Positions 1-13,174 of a stretch of DNA of 64,000 nucleotides are shown piece by piece. Under the pieces are notes generated by a model that saw nothing but the letters and a program-made list of their open reading frames with translations, was not told the origin of the DNA and searched no databases. The stretch is from Metallyticus violacea (Eukaryota > Arthropoda > Insecta > Mantodea > Metallyticidae). Within the stretch, counting starts at the first letter, position 1. Each line of letters opens with the position of its first letter. The stretch is taken from NCBI GenBank assembly GCA_030762175.1, contig CM060831.1, positions 67,686,001 to 67,750,000 of the forward strand, read 5' to 3'. Position numbers and translations under genes: made by a program.

Positions 1-2318
1 TCATTTACAGAACTGTGAGAAGCATACTTCTGAAAGATTAACTGAGATAGCAACGGCAAAATAGCTCTAATAATATTAAAAATATATTCATTTGACCAGC
101 TACAGTTTAGACAGCGTATGAAATAGGTATGTTTTAATAAACTAAAAGATGTTGGAACAATACTGTTATTGTTTCAAGGAGTTTCCAGTGGTTGCAGTTC
201 AATCTCTATGGAGAAAAACAATGTTTCTGTAGCGAATTGAACATAATATTTTCAAGAAATAACAAAAATAAAGAGCAAATTAAATTTTCCACAAAATGGC
301 TTGCAGATGATAACTAAATATGGAGACAAAAAATAACTTTGATGAATTCTCTAGAAAATAATCAGACGTTTTAATTAATATTTTGAGAACGAATAAAAAG
401 CTGCATAACATGGATACCACAGCAGAGATAGGTTGTGGCGAACATTTTAAGTAGTGTGCAGATTTCTTGTTAAACAACCTTCAATTTTGACCATCCCAAA
501 GTTACAGGCCTTGCACAAGCAGACGTGTTTTGGCTCACACTTCCTTACTGTTAATTCTTAACACATGACTGAATGTGATTGTTTCTCTACATAATATTAC
601 AAATAAAATGAATAATAAACTTTAAATAAACAAAAACTTAAATATTAAAATCTTAAACAAACACATTCAAAGTAATAACAACGTAAAATATTCACTTCAA
701 ATTAAATAAAGAAAAACTCGAGTCAAGCCTACTCACCTGGGCTTTGTGGGGGCCACCTAGAACAAGGCCAACTTTCCTAACAAGAGTCATTAACTCCACA
801 CATTATATGCAGTACATTTCTCATAAAAGTCGATGCTTGTTTCTTCAACTTTCATTTAAAAATTGTTTATGAAAACATTCCCCTAATTCTCATTAATAAA
901 AATGTTAATTAAAGCCTGAAATATGTATAGCTCTCCACAACAACTTGATATATGAAATCTCCCCTCAGGGGTTGTAATCACTTAAGTCTTTACCTTTCTC
1001 TCATCCTACAGGCCTTCCGTTGCCATATTTTCTTTCAAAGCAATAGTATTTTTGCAGTTATTAAACCCTTTCGCAATTTTAATTACTGAGTATGGAACAC
1101 AACTTGGAATAATAAAGAATACTGAAGCAGTATTGAAATCAATTTTCTCTTCTCTTGACTTAGTGACAGCAGGGTGTAAATGTTCATTGCATGTCAGTTC
1201 CTTCGAGGTTTCATGTACATTAAAATCAAAGTTTTGTAATGAGAATTCCCCATAGAACGAAGAATCAACTTTGAAAAACTGATACTTTTTAATTTTGGCT
1301 TAGAATCAAATACTTGGGAAACAGAAACATGGTAACAGGAGCCACACATTTGTATCGATCAAACCTAACCTCAAGTGGATCAGTTTGAAATTTATTTAAT
1401 AATAAATACCTTCAGCAATTTTAAAAACTTAATCAATCAAGGAGATGAATATTTCTGTGGGGTGTTTCTATGAAAACAATGCGTCTGGAGTTAACCTCCC
1501 GATACACTTGAAGATGTCTGTATAGTTAAATTTTGCCATGACTCCAGTAATTGTACAAACCTTTTAAGAAACATTACATTTTCATCTCCAAAATTTCGAA
1601 TTTGTTCTCTTAACGGATTCCTGAGATGATGTCCCCTTTCTGGAGCACGAATATGAACTATTTTCCAACTTTATGAATTCCGCACTACTCGCTGTGCAGA
1701 ATATCTCTAGAGCCACATTATTTTAATAATCAAAAAGACGAAACACTAATGAAGTATTATGGAGCTTAATACTTGAGGAATATAACACTTTTCTGGCCAA
1801 CGCTGGTGCTAATTTTACAAGACTACTTTCTTCTGAAAAATAAAGAATTTTCAAATCCTTTACATTGACATTTAAAATTATTCTTTTGTCCTCAATATAT
1901 GGAAAAATGAAACTTTGTACTTCGTTACCTTGACTCAGGTAGTGTTTCTAACACTTTTTAAACAAGTCCACAATAGCAAATAACAAAAATATTTTTCTTT
2001 TGGCTCTAAAGATTTGTACACAAAGTTTAACGAGATCACAAGAAAAAAGTTCAAATATAGTTCTATTCATTCTTGTCACATACTAATGACAGCACAACAA
2101 ACCCATATTTATGTAATACTTTAAGAACCTAAGTGTTACTTTCTTTAATAATGCTTCACTTTCCTTACTTGGTCCTGAACTGTCGTTTGCTACAAAAAAT
2201 TCATTAAATACACGTTATTCAATAAAATACATATTTCTGCATTCTATGATGGACTGCCATTGTTAACTGTTGATAATGCGCTTAATTTTAAAAAGTGGTT
2301 TGACACGAATTCGTATTA
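1..2318. other. AT-rich stretch, no gene recognised
   Basis: No open frame longer than about 70 codons and no recognisable protein or RNA motif on either strand. It looks like ordinary AT-rich intergenic or intronic DNA. Confidence 0.6.
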
Positions 2319-2320
2319 TA

Positions 2321-3203
2321 CAGGGTGACCCAATGAATTATGACGGTTTTCAGAATTTTCTTGTGGGACACTTGTATAGAATTAAATAAAAATACTTTTT
2401 CAAGGAACAAGTAGCATTATGCAATTTATTAATCTGAAGTAGTGTTTTAAAAATCACAAGTGATCCATTGGAAAATGATGGTTTTCAGAACGCTGCCGTT
2501 TCTAGCGATTTTGCATTACAGTTATTGGTTGATATGTAACTATGCAATTTATTCTGTCCATTTAGTAAACAACAGTATTCATAATTGGACGGTTGAAAAC
2601 GTGTATTCGTTGTTGTTACAAGATTTATTGAATCTAAGTCATCTCCTACGTTCAGAGAAGACTTAGGGTAGAATTTAATATGCCAGAAACGCTGGCAACA
2701 CTGGACTTTCAGATGGACGATAATGATGAAAATGAGTTTTGGTTCCAGCAAGATGGTGCCACAGCTCACACCGCTCGTGAAACAATGAACACTCTGCGGA
2801 TCCTGTTTCCTGGACATATAATTTCTCGATTTGCAGATGTTGCCTGGCCAGCCCGTTCTGACGGCTGCAGACTATTTTTATGGAGATACTTGAAAAGTAA
2901 AGTGTGCTGCGACAGGCTAAGAACCATCATGCAGTTAAAAGAAAACATAACTCCTGAAGTTAGGGATACTGATCACGTTTTATTGCAGCGAGTTAACTTC
3001 CTGAGTTGATTTAAAAAATGTGATTTTTATAAAACAAGTTCATATTAATAAACTGTGTTGTGCTACTTGTTCCTTGAAAAGTATTTTCATTTTTTATTTA
3101 ATTCTATACGAGTTTCCCACAGGAAGGTTCTGAAAACCGTCATATTCCATTGTTTTTACGTTATAAGTAAATCTGTAGGTTCGGTTCTGTAAGAACCGCC
3201 CTG
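2321..3203 (+). mobile_element. Mariner-type DNA transposon, decayed, with long inverted ends
   Basis: The element begins CAGGGTG at 2321 and ends CGCCCTG at 3203, with the dinucleotide TA on both sides (2319-2320 and 3204-3205), as expected for Tc1/mariner insertion. Long inverted repeats are visible: 2338-2415 (starting near TATGACGGTTTTCAG) matches the reverse complement of about 3061-3148 with roughly 90% identity. The right terminus carries about 40 extra bases outside this shared block. At 883 bp the element is shorter than an autonomous mariner (about 1.3 kb). It retains only the C-terminal half of a transposase, at 2680-3009. Confidence 0.9.
2680..3009 (+). pseudogene. Transposase C-terminal fragment, mariner superfamily
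   Basis: A 109-residue open frame inside the inverted-repeat element. Residues 20-32 (FWFQQDGATAHTA) are the signature block around the second catalytic Asp, here D25, of insect mariner-like DDE transposases. The next conserved block, usually WPARSPDLTPxDFFLW, reads WPARSDGCRLFLW at residues 56-68. It is about three residues short, and the position of the third catalytic acid is R64. The following LKSKV segment is normal for the family. The N-terminal DNA-binding half and the first Asp are absent. The frame is open but cannot encode an active enzyme. The upstream ATG is probably just an internal Met of the ancestral protein. Confidence 0.85.
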
Positions 3204-3429
3204 TATCTGTTGGAGCAAGTGCATGATAGCGTTTATACGCATCACTTTACACTAGGCTTTACTACATAATGAACAGTATATGAAAGTTTTGCTAAAACTA
3301 ATATTTCTTATACTAAGCACACAAAATTCACAAGTCCATGCTGTATTCCATTCAAGGTCCAGGAAAACCTGTTTAGGTATGCATTTTTTCATTACAGTCA
3401 TTCTATTTCCTACCTATGTACGAAAATAG

Positions 3430-3690
3430 GCTAAGTGGGGTGGCTTACACATTTAAGAGTTTCCGGGTTCAAACCCCTTGGGGCAGGTCATCCTGACCTT
3501 AGCATTTTCGTGGTTTTCCCTAGTCGTTTAAGCCAATGCCGGGGTGGATTTTTTTTTTTTTTTTTTTTTTTTTACTTTCTATGAATTTTTTGCACCTCCA
3601 TTTCAACACAAAGGTTGCCGGATGGGTGTTTCTAATAATTTTCAACTATCCCCTTCTGGTTCCCTTTAAGACTCCGTGATATACCTTACG
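3430..3690 (+). mobile_element. SINE-like element, family C (tRNA head, shared central domain)
   Basis: A head with a box-B-like GGGTTCAAACCCC motif near 3465-3480 is followed by a central segment (GTGGTTTTCCC, then AATGCCGGGGTGG) of a kind seen in many insect tRNA-derived SINEs. A run of more than 20 T interrupts the body at about 3550-3573. The right boundary is uncertain. Only one copy was recognised in the window. Confidence 0.55.
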
Positions 3691-4594
3691 AAATATTAAA
3701 CTGTGTGTTAGAGTCAATAGCCAGTAATGTTAAACTATTAGCGCCAAGTACTAGAGCAAAAATATCACCTGCTGCAAAATTTTTCACAGTTACACTGTCT
3801 ATTTTAATCTTTAATATCGAAAGTTTACCGTTAAAATAGGTGAATTTTAAAATGTTCATTTTGTCTATATGCAAGTGCTGTATGTAAGCAAATCATGCAA
3901 CAGTATTACTATCGTGATGGATATAGCACTTTTTATACTCCCTCTATCGTGAATTTAACACATTCCCCCCTTTGCTAATCTACAGCAGAATTAGCCTAGA
4001 TCAAAGAGGTGCTCAAGACGGAGAAAAAAATGGTGGAACGGAAAAAATTAACTCGGCTTTGGTCCAAGGAGTTTTTGCAGTTCTTTCAAGCAAACCCTTC
4101 GCATAAGGCACTAGGGTTTTCAATACTTAAAATACATTGCCCAAGAGTAAACATTTGAACCTAGCATTCTCCTTCATGAAAGGACCTTTGGGGTCCCCTT
4201 TAGCACGTCTGTATGCATGTGAAAAGCCATAAATCCGCTGAATAAATAATTATCCGGCGGAATCATAAGAGAGAGAGAGGCCTGCTAGGGCATTAGGTAA
4301 ATCAAAGCTGGGGGAACCAAGGGAGGGGAAAAAAATACTGGTGCTCGCCGACTGATATGAGTTTTATAGTGATACTCGTTTCCGCATATGGAGGCTGTAT
4401 TGTGAACTTGCTCTCGCTTTTTGTTGAATGACCTCTACTCAGAAGTTTATGCCCCCAAAGCTCTCTAAAACTCCGTATATTCAGGATAACACCTACTTCC
4501 GAGCTTTACACGGCATTTAACTCTTCAGTAGAATTTACTTTTCCTTCCACGCAAATTCTTTATTTAATCCTGTTATTTTATGACCTATTCTCTA
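3691..4594. other. No gene recognised
   Basis: Low-complexity and AT-rich sequence with no open frame or repeat that I could assign. Confidence 0.5.
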
Positions 4595-4856
4595 AGGAGG
4601 CTCGTGGACATAAGATCGCGGGTTCAATCCCGGCCAGGGTCAATGGCTTTTTATTCGGGCGTAAAAATCCTCAGTATGGCGGTATGGAAGGGAGGTACAG
4701 TCGCAGGTCCGTGCTGTTGATTTACGGCACGTAAAAGAACCTCAAGTCTGAAAGAAGAGGCATCTGTGTAAAATTTTACGCCCTGAATCGAATGATATGC
4801 TGATGACCTGAGATGTTAAAGAGCATCCATAAATAAACCAAATAAATAAAATAATA
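4595..4856 (+). mobile_element. SINE family A copy, 5' head damaged
   Basis: It matches the other family A copies from the box B motif (GCGGGTTCAATCCCGG near 4619) through the conserved body (CGGGCGTAAAAATCCT, AAGAACCTCAAG) to the 3' block GATGACCTGAGATG and an AAATAAACCAAATAAATAAA tail. The first about 45 bp of the tRNA-like head have been replaced or have diverged. The middle also carries a divergent segment near 4676-4720. Confidence 0.85.
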
Positions 4857-7800
4857 TCAAATGTGATATATTAACTGCAATGTCCATAGGAAAAGGCTTT
4901 TAATTTCTTTATAAATAATGTTGTGTACAACAATGTAATTTTAGTATCAAAATTCTTGTGCATTTCGTAATCACCCTCTTCTTAAATGTTTAGATGTCTA
5001 TACCTATTCTGTTCACAAAAATTACATAATAAATGATAATAAAACTTCTTTTTAAAAATGATTTGTACCTTTGAATTCATAATAGTATGAATTACTGTAT
5101 TAGTAAGTGTTTAAGAAACGAGCAAAAAATTTTACACATGCAATAATTATATTCTTCAACAAAACAATAAATGCTTTTCAGTTGTTTCAGCCACTTTGTT
5201 CAGTTTCAACTCGTAAAGAAAACAAACTCCTGAACACAACAGACTGACATGGTTGACTAAAATCCTGTTACGCATAAACACAAAGAAAATTTTCTTAGCT
5301 ACTTAAAAAGATTTTTGTGTTTCGCTGTCAAATCACCTGCTACATATAATACCTTTTCAGATGCGGTCATAAGCAGCACTTTCTCGTTTTAAACACGCTT
5401 TGAAAAATGATATTAAAAAAGAAGTGACGACATTTCTCATGGATGGTAATTGCCGATATATAGAATTTTCATTTTTATTCCGCCCATTGGCAATAAATCC
5501 AAGATCAGCAAATAAAAATGCTCTCACGGCTATATATTTGATTATAGGCAACTGCCGGCAGCAATGCGATATTAAAAACTTTCCGCTCCAGAGTGCAAGC
5601 AAGGGACAACGGGAAATTTGCTGATTATCACCCACGATTTTTAGCTGTATAAATATTGGATTAAAAGCACAGCACTATATCCGAATGATAAAGTGTGGAT
5701 TACTAAATGATCATTACTTTAAAACATTTGCATACATAAAATGAATAAACCAGTATGATATCTCTACACTTTCCAGCAAGTAAACCAAGGTAATGATCAC
5801 TTGGTATAAAGACGTTCATCTTAGCTTTTTACGAAGTTAATACTTTTAAAATGCAAAGAAAGGATATACAAAAACCTAATTATCATATAGAATTAAGAGA
5901 TCCCTTCCTACAAACTTGGAAATCATGGAGTCAATATGAATTACTTACTACAATAATACATAATCTGAACGAGTGAACCATTATATATGTATAGAATCTA
6001 CACTAAACCAACAATAAAATAGATTCATGCATTGAAAAAAAGAAGCTTATTTGTAAATAAAGAGAAAACAATAATAACAAGATTTCATCAAGATGTTTTT
6101 TTGCTTGCATCGTTTTTAATAATGTCAAAATTACACCCATATCTAATGCATTATTTTTAGGAGTCTAGATAAATAAAGCTTAGTTTGGAATACACATATA
6201 AAAATATTTAAAAAAAATAAATAAACTCTGTTATAGCATTATAACATTAAATTGTCCATGAAGGTAAGCACTGCCACAATTGCTTATTTTGGGATAGATC
6301 AAAGGGCTCAGAAAGGATCAAGTTACAAGAGAAGGGGAAAATTACAGTCAATGCTTCAAGATATACTACTAGTTCTAAAGAATAACTATGACACTTCCAT
6401 ATTATAGATTTCTATTGTATTTTAAAGGGAGACATTTTCTATAAATGAAAAATCTTCAAGACTAGCTCCAAGCTCATCAGCACAACACAATAGGTAATTC
6501 AAAATTATTAGTTAATGGTCACAGTACTACGCTTTATAAACTTTCTTTTACTTACAATGGAGTTCAACTTTACAATAAGTTTCCCCTTGAAATAAAGCAA
6601 ATAGAGCAACTTAACTAAATAAAAAAAAAACTTTATAAATACTGATTTAATTTTTTTTAAACATCTGGACTTGCTTGCTATCAGAGTTCGCCAGGAAAAA
6701 GTCGAAGCACGTCCCTTTGACTTGCCGTGCCGAGGCTCTCACCATCTCAGCTACCGTGCCATTTGCGAATATCTTCCTTCCAAGTCTGCAGACCTCTAAG
6801 GTATCTCGTTGCAGATATTTTACCCGTAACAGGAGTCTTCGAATATTTGTGGTCCAGGCTTCATTTGTCCCAGTTTCTTTTATGGGAGAAACTCGCGGCT
6901 AAAGTCAAGCACATGGTAAGAGCCTAGGCACGGCAAGTCGAAAATCTGTTGTTTGTATTCCAGCCTTAACCTCAAGTATTTTTCTAAATCTCATTCTGAT
7001 TTAGCCTTAGCCTAACAAACGGTTTCTACGAAAGAAAAAAAAAATCGAATTTCCACTTAGGTCTAATATACCCTGTTGTCTTTTGCTGTATATGTTACGT
7101 CGAATTTATTTCTCACGTTCATTCTTTTGTAAATAATTTGTAAAAATTTTTTCTTTGAGAATGCAATATCTTTGTAAAAATAACTGAATGTATGAATTGA
7201 AGTGCCTTTGTTTGATATGTAGAATGCTAGTTGTCAAAAACAAAATATACAAATTTGTAGAATATTGGTCATTGACTTGGAGCAGTTTTTGCTTTATTGC
7301 AGGCAGTTAATCTGTATATTATTTCATTCACAGACTCTTGGGCTTCTATACACATGTAACTATACACGTGTGTTTGAATGTATCTATGCAAATTAGATTT
7401 TAAATATTTTCATATTATTATATTTTTAGTTTAAAATATCTACAAACATTGGAAAAAACAGTTTAGTCTATAACAAAATCTTCTGTGTAAGAAGCTTTTC
7501 ATAGCAAGGAAAATAGTAAATAATTGAAAGAGCGAGATTTGCATATGTAATTTAACATTGAAGGAATAGTGACTGGAAACCCAACTATGAAATTTTAAAA
7601 TATAACACATTTTGAAATATTTTATAAAGCTAATCATAAGCAATTTGTTCTTTCATCAAATTTCTCAACATTTAATCATGTGGTACCCTTATACCTTGTT
7701 TCAGATTTACGAGAGTCCCAGTGTAAAACAATTATTTAGTTTCTTCATCGATATATTTCTGTTATAGTATATTGGCATTTTTCACATCATTAGATGAAAC

Positions 7801-10403
7801 ATACGAATGTACAACACTTATTTAGATTTACCTATCGCAATATGTGCAACCACACGATGTTCAGAAATCTAAATTTGTTTTATAACAATCAGGCCTGTAC
7901 AAAACAAGAGTTTTATCGTTGCTGACAATCTGAAGATAAGGGAAAGGGTCTTACGTATGCTAGTAATCGATACAGTCGTTTCCTCCCTTTCTTGGGGAGG
8001 GATGAAAGCCGCGGATTACTAAGCTTGTTCGAAAACAGAAGACAAAAGAACAACCCAGAATTGCAGGATGGGACGTTTTGTCACTTCAAACCAAATCTTT
8101 GACGAAGGGAATTGCCGTGCCTCTAGGAAATCGGTAGTAACACAGAGACCATGATTGTCGGTTTGGAATGCCGTATCTGACATTCCCCATGCTGTTGCAG
8201 CTGGACGTTCCATTCCACAAATACTATGGGGGTAAACATTACGCGACCTGACGCTGCAGTTTGTTTTGTACAAGCGTTTGTGTTTTGTTTCCGTTCTCGC
8301 AGCCGAGCATAATCTTCAACTCAAGAGTAGAATTTTGCTTTTACATAATTGCACTCGGCCTGCAACTTGTTTTCAATAGAAAAAGAACTAAATCTGTTCG
8401 TTGGCATATTTGATGGTAATATAAAGATATTTTTTCTTAACTTTTTTCAATATCTCTCTTTACATCTAGAACAAGAAAGAAGGCAATAAGGAAGACCTTA
8501 CTTTCGTGCCATTTCCTTTAAATTAGAGGGAATTAAAAAAAAATAATCGTTGCACTAAAGATATAAATGAAAATAATGCACCATTATGCTAAGAGATGAA
8601 TGAAGGTCTTCTCTATAAGACAGATGTTATAAATGACAGGTAGGAAATATTTTTATTACAATAATTATCTGCCCTAAGTGTAAAAAAACTGCGATAAGAC
8701 TAGTATTTTTAAGCGATTCGTCTTTACAGTTCATTCATAATATAAAGGAAATTATGTTATGTTATGTTTCTCTAATTTTTATATTAATGGATTCTTCACA
8801 ATACTCGATGACCTGCTAAATTATAACTTTAAGGTTCTGCATATCAAACTATTTCAGTAATACAATATAAGTAAACAATAACAGAATTAGTGATTTATCA
8901 TAATATTAAAATAGTGCGTTTATTTTACAGAAATATTAACATTTAAGAAATTTGCAGCAAATGGAATTATCTTGAATTCTCTCATTTACAGATTTGTGAT
9001 ATTGACAAATATTCTCTGGACAATACTTTTAAGCTTAGTAGGCTATTCTAGACTGCGGTCATATTTGTCTTCTTACCCACTTTTTCAGTATTTAACTATT
9101 CAGTTGTCGCTTCAATAATGTAGTTAATGGATTTACTGTAAAAGAAAAGGCCTGCCCTTTGGATCATTAAAACGTACCATAAAACGTTTCCTTAGCAAAT
9201 TACTGAGTTTAGGCATTTAAGGTCTCTTTGCTTATCATCGGAACCTGGAAGTTCAGGCATTTATTTTGGTTAAAATATATATGCAAAAATGCAATGAAAA
9301 TTGGCAATAATATAATTAAAATAGACATTTATTAAAATTGAAAACAGAGAGTAATATCACTCAATATTAATGAAAATAGTATTTAAGATAACGTAAACTT
9401 ACTTTTCTTGGTTTCAAGCAACAACAAGATCACAGGCTTCGTGAACACATCTAATTGCCATGGTATCTTAGTGAATAAACCGGCCATGTCCAAAGCAATT
9501 GCCCACAGCCTATTACTATTCACCCAACTAAGTATCTTTAACTTTTCGTAATTTTTAATGTTTCGTTTTAAATTATGTTTATATACGAAAATAAATAAAA
9601 CACAGTCCTTCGCCAACTCTGCTCTGTAAGAAAGTACTTCGCACGTGCTGAACATTATTAGAATACGAATAACACATTACTGCACTGAAATGCTTTAAAC
9701 TGGCAAACAAAGAGAACTAACCCTTGTTCCTAGTTGTAAAGTCTTTACAAAGATGCCCAAGGTAGACGTTGTAAACTCTGGTGTAACATTTCCCCGGAGG
9801 GCTTGGAGTTTTGTTTGTAGCTCTCCTGCAAAGCGTGGCTTTTATTACGACGAGGTTAGATTTCTGTTTTCTTCCTTGTTTCTCTAACACTACGGGCCGG
9901 ATCAAGGTCCCAGCTACTTTTCTTGTAAAGACATGGGATGTTTTCTTTTCGTAATCTTCTTTTTAATGATGAAAAAATAAGCTTCAACTTCATACCAAAG
10001 AAAGTAAGTTAAATTCTGTACATTACAGTCAAATGTTTATCGTAGGAGAAATAGCGAATATAAAATGAACTATAAGTTAAGCTATCACCTATAGAGAGAA
10101 GTTTGTGTAATTAAAAACCAGGAAACTAAACATATGCTAACATAAATAATAGATGTTACAAGATATACAAGGGTAATACAATAAACAGATTTCTTTGTCT
10201 AAGAATGGCGAGCATTTTATCATCAGGATGTTCCGATTTCACTTCAGAATCTGCAACCAAAGAGGGTTTCATCAGACGTCAATATTCCTGCACCCAATGT
10301 GGACAACATTGTGAACAGTATCACCTACTCGATTGCAAAGCAAAGACGTAGTGTTTTACGCAGAAAACAATATCTTTGTACAACTATATAACTTTCATAT
10401 ATA
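4857..10403. other. Long AT-rich stretch, no gene recognised
   Basis: Several open frames of 60-90 codons occur (for example 5357-5635 minus, 8019-8273 minus and 9383-9655 minus). None shows a family motif, splice-bounded structure or conserved block I recognise. The patch at 6.7-6.95 kb contains an inverted repeat, listed separately. 7.95-8.35 kb is relatively GC-rich but otherwise unassigned. Confidence 0.5.
6713..6944. repeat. Short inverted-repeat unit (possible MITE or paired SINE heads)
   Basis: About 28 bp near 6718-6746 (GACTTGCCGTGCCGAGGCTC) recur in reverse complement near 6912-6942 with about four mismatches, enclosing roughly 165 bp. The arms resemble a tRNA-like head (TGGTAAGAGCCTAGGCACGG on the plus strand at the right arm). 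The unit may be a small inverted-repeat transposon or two head-to-head tRNA-like fragments. No clear target duplication was seen. Confidence 0.4.
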
Positions 10404-11160
10404 CAGTGTGCTCAATAAATTTGTAATAATAAATAAGTTTCCACATTGCAAATATTAAACGCACTTATTGATTTTGAAATAAAGTCGGGATATTCTACAA
10501 CTCCTAAGCTATTTCTCCATATTTCCAAGCATTTCGAACTTTGCACTATTTCACTGAGATTTTCACTTCATCGTTATTTTCGGATCACTGGCATTTGAGA
10601 TGTTTATCGAGTTCGGTGTTAAGATAAAATAACTCGGCTAAAGTTGGGTGCATGGCAAAACATTTCCCATTTGAATTTCCTAAGAAAATTCTGGGTTCCT
10701 TCAGTTCAGTGTGGGAGACAGTAGCAGTAGCAGAACTTTGAGAGTAAAAAATCCAGGACTTTTCCATTTAATCGCGGCTGTAAGTCGCTTTAGAACCTCA
10801 GAGTATCTTCAGCATTAATTGTGGAATCTGCGAGGCAAGTAATGCAACAGAAAAACTTTTTGACAGACCCAAAACAACGTCACTGCAGCTGGTCTTCCTA
10901 ATGAATGACAACATTGAAGGTTCTGAAAGCTCATACACTATCTGAGGTTAATATTCAATGGATAATCGCAGTAGTTTTAGTTTTTGTGTGAGTGTACAGT
11001 GGCACCTCCACGATGTCTGCTTAACTACTGCCAAAGTAATACGTGCCATTTAATCTTCCAACACATCTTAATGAACTTTCGTATCCAATTAAACTTCATT
11101 GTTGTAATTTGTTTTTGAGAAATAAAAGACAGGGAAACTTACTTATTGAATGACCCTCAT
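10404..11160. mobile_element. Possible decayed mariner-type element
   Basis: The left side reads TA then CAGTGTGCTCAATAAATTTG. The right side, reverse complemented, reads GAGGGTCATTCAATAAGTAAG. The ends are only weakly alike and the interior shows no transposase motif, so the two ends may not belong to the same element. The right end alone resembles the termini of known insect mariners. Confidence 0.25.
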
Positions 11161-12872
11161 ATTTATAGTTAATGAGGAGGCATCAAATTGCAGATAAGAA
11201 TAAAAAATTTAAATCTGAATCAGTAGTAGCAAACGAAAAAAAAAAAAAAAAAAACCCGGCAGAAATAAGCTCTGGGAAGGGTGAGAGCTTTTGATTATGG
11301 AATTCTGAGTCAAATTCAAAGAAAAGAGCTTTTCGAGCTAAAAGAAAAATTAGAAAGTGAAGTTTTAGCTTCTAACCAAAACAAAACATACATGAGAAAA
11401 TCACAAGAAAAAGGAAAAAGAAAAAATGTAAAGCATACCAAAACAAGTGTAAATTAAAAATGTAAACATTAGTTTAATATGCGGCAAACTTCGATTGTGA
11501 ATTGGTGTTGCGTTTTGTTTATCTCACACCAGAAATTGTGCTAGTACTTAAATTAAATCAATAACTCTTGAAATTATAAATCTTACTAAGTTGAATCATT
11601 TAGAAGAGAACTATCAATGAGCTCATCTCGAAACCTTATCTTAAAATTTACACATGGTTACATATTGATAGAAGATTTGTAAGTACAAACTATTATTAGC
11701 CCATAGGAATAAAAAGACTGTGAAAACTTATTTGGAACATTCTATTTAGAAAACAGGAAGAGTACATGGCAACAGCAGCTGACAGCCTTCCATCCTTCCA
11801 GATATGCGCAGCCAGCTGATATGACACGATTTGAGTGATGGGTTAACGATATGTACTGCTAACCTTTGTACTCATTCGTTCAAGCTTTAATTTAACACCC
11901 CTTTTATTAATTTGAGCAGCTAATGTTTTGCACTTACATATCTCTTATCAATATCTAACTATGTATAAAATTAGGAGCAAGATTTCCATATGAGATATCT
12001 GATAGTTTGCATGTTAGTGAAGATAAAAAATAATTTTTGATGGATAGTTTACATCTTTGCTCGGTTTTAGAAAATAACATGCATGTAAATTTTCTATTAT
12101 TGCCTATAAAGAAGTTAAATATCAATATAGGTATGTATATACAATCCTTTTGTGCCTTTAGAGACGCGGCCTATGTAACGGAATCGCATATACGTAACCT
12201 CTCAACTCAAGCAAATTGCTTTATGTTAGTTAAAACATTTCACAGTTACTAGTAAAATAATTAGATACTTTGTCATAGAAGGTGACGTGGTACTGCCACA
12301 CATTCAAGCGCAACTGTTCTGAAACCTTTGTTCTTTGACTTGTTTGAAAACACGCGGTTGTGCATCAGGCTTGTCGGCAGTTACCCGGTTTGTAGCCAAT
12401 GAAACGAGAGTACTGAAGTACAGATCATGCAGCAAAGGTAATGATACTTAGCTGAAGATCGCTAATGTACTAGATTACTCACTTGGTGGGAATAACAAAA
12501 ACACTTGAAAAGTACACATTTTCAGGGAGGCCAAAGCCTTTCTTTCTTTACGCTACACATGTACCTACAAGGCTAAATATAAAAGTGCTGTAACTTTTAT
12601 GTTTCCTAGACTCAAGTATAATTTAATTGAATTAACTATCTTCTAGGTTTAGCAATGCATTCTCTACCTGTATTTACTACTAAGATGTCAACAGGTGGAC
12701 ACTGAGGATGAAACGAGACAAAACTTTCTAGGGTATAAGCGTTCCTAGTCTAAGTTTGGGGTAACTTCCATTGAAGAGGATATTTGGGACGAAAAAGACC
12801 GCCTCTCGTTTTGTCCACGATACCGTGACTATAGTAAATGAAGATCCGACTCCATCTCTCTTTGGATACATC
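11161..12872. other. No gene recognised; contains a poly-A run
   Basis: AT-rich sequence with a run of about 21 A at 11239-11259. No coding or repeat signal I could assign. Confidence 0.5.
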
Positions 12873-13174
12873 GCCACGGGTGGCTGAGGTCGTTAAGGCG
12901 TAGACTCGTGAGCGGGAGGTCTGGGTTCGAGTACCGCCAGGACCGTCCTCCCTGACTGAGTTTTTTTTTTCAAGTTTTCCTCAGTCCTCATAAATGGCAA
13001 ATGCCGGGGAGGTACTCTAAACTTAGGCCTGGAATGATTCCTTCCTAAAAAAATCTTTTCCAGTTTATCATTTCATCTCATGTATCTTCAGTGTCCATAG
13101 CCTGTAGTGCCTCTGTAGCAAAAAAAAAAAAAAAAAAAAAAAACGGCGTTAAACACTATTCATTCATTCATTCT
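12873..13174 (+). mobile_element. SINE family B copy
   Basis: A tRNA-like head of serine/leucine type (GGTGGCTGAGGTCGTTAAGG, box B GGTTCGAGTACC near 12923) is followed by the family B body with TTTTCCTCAGTCCTCATAAA and AAATGCCGGGGAGG. A 23-base poly-A run follows at about 13120-13143, then the 3' motif GGCGTTAAACACTATTCATT with an ATTC repeat tail. The tail abuts a LINE fragment directly. This is the least truncated family B copy in the window. Confidence 0.9.

Noticed and set aside
2485..2817. 110-codon minus-strand frame
   Set aside because: It lies antisense to the mariner-type element and its transposase fragment.
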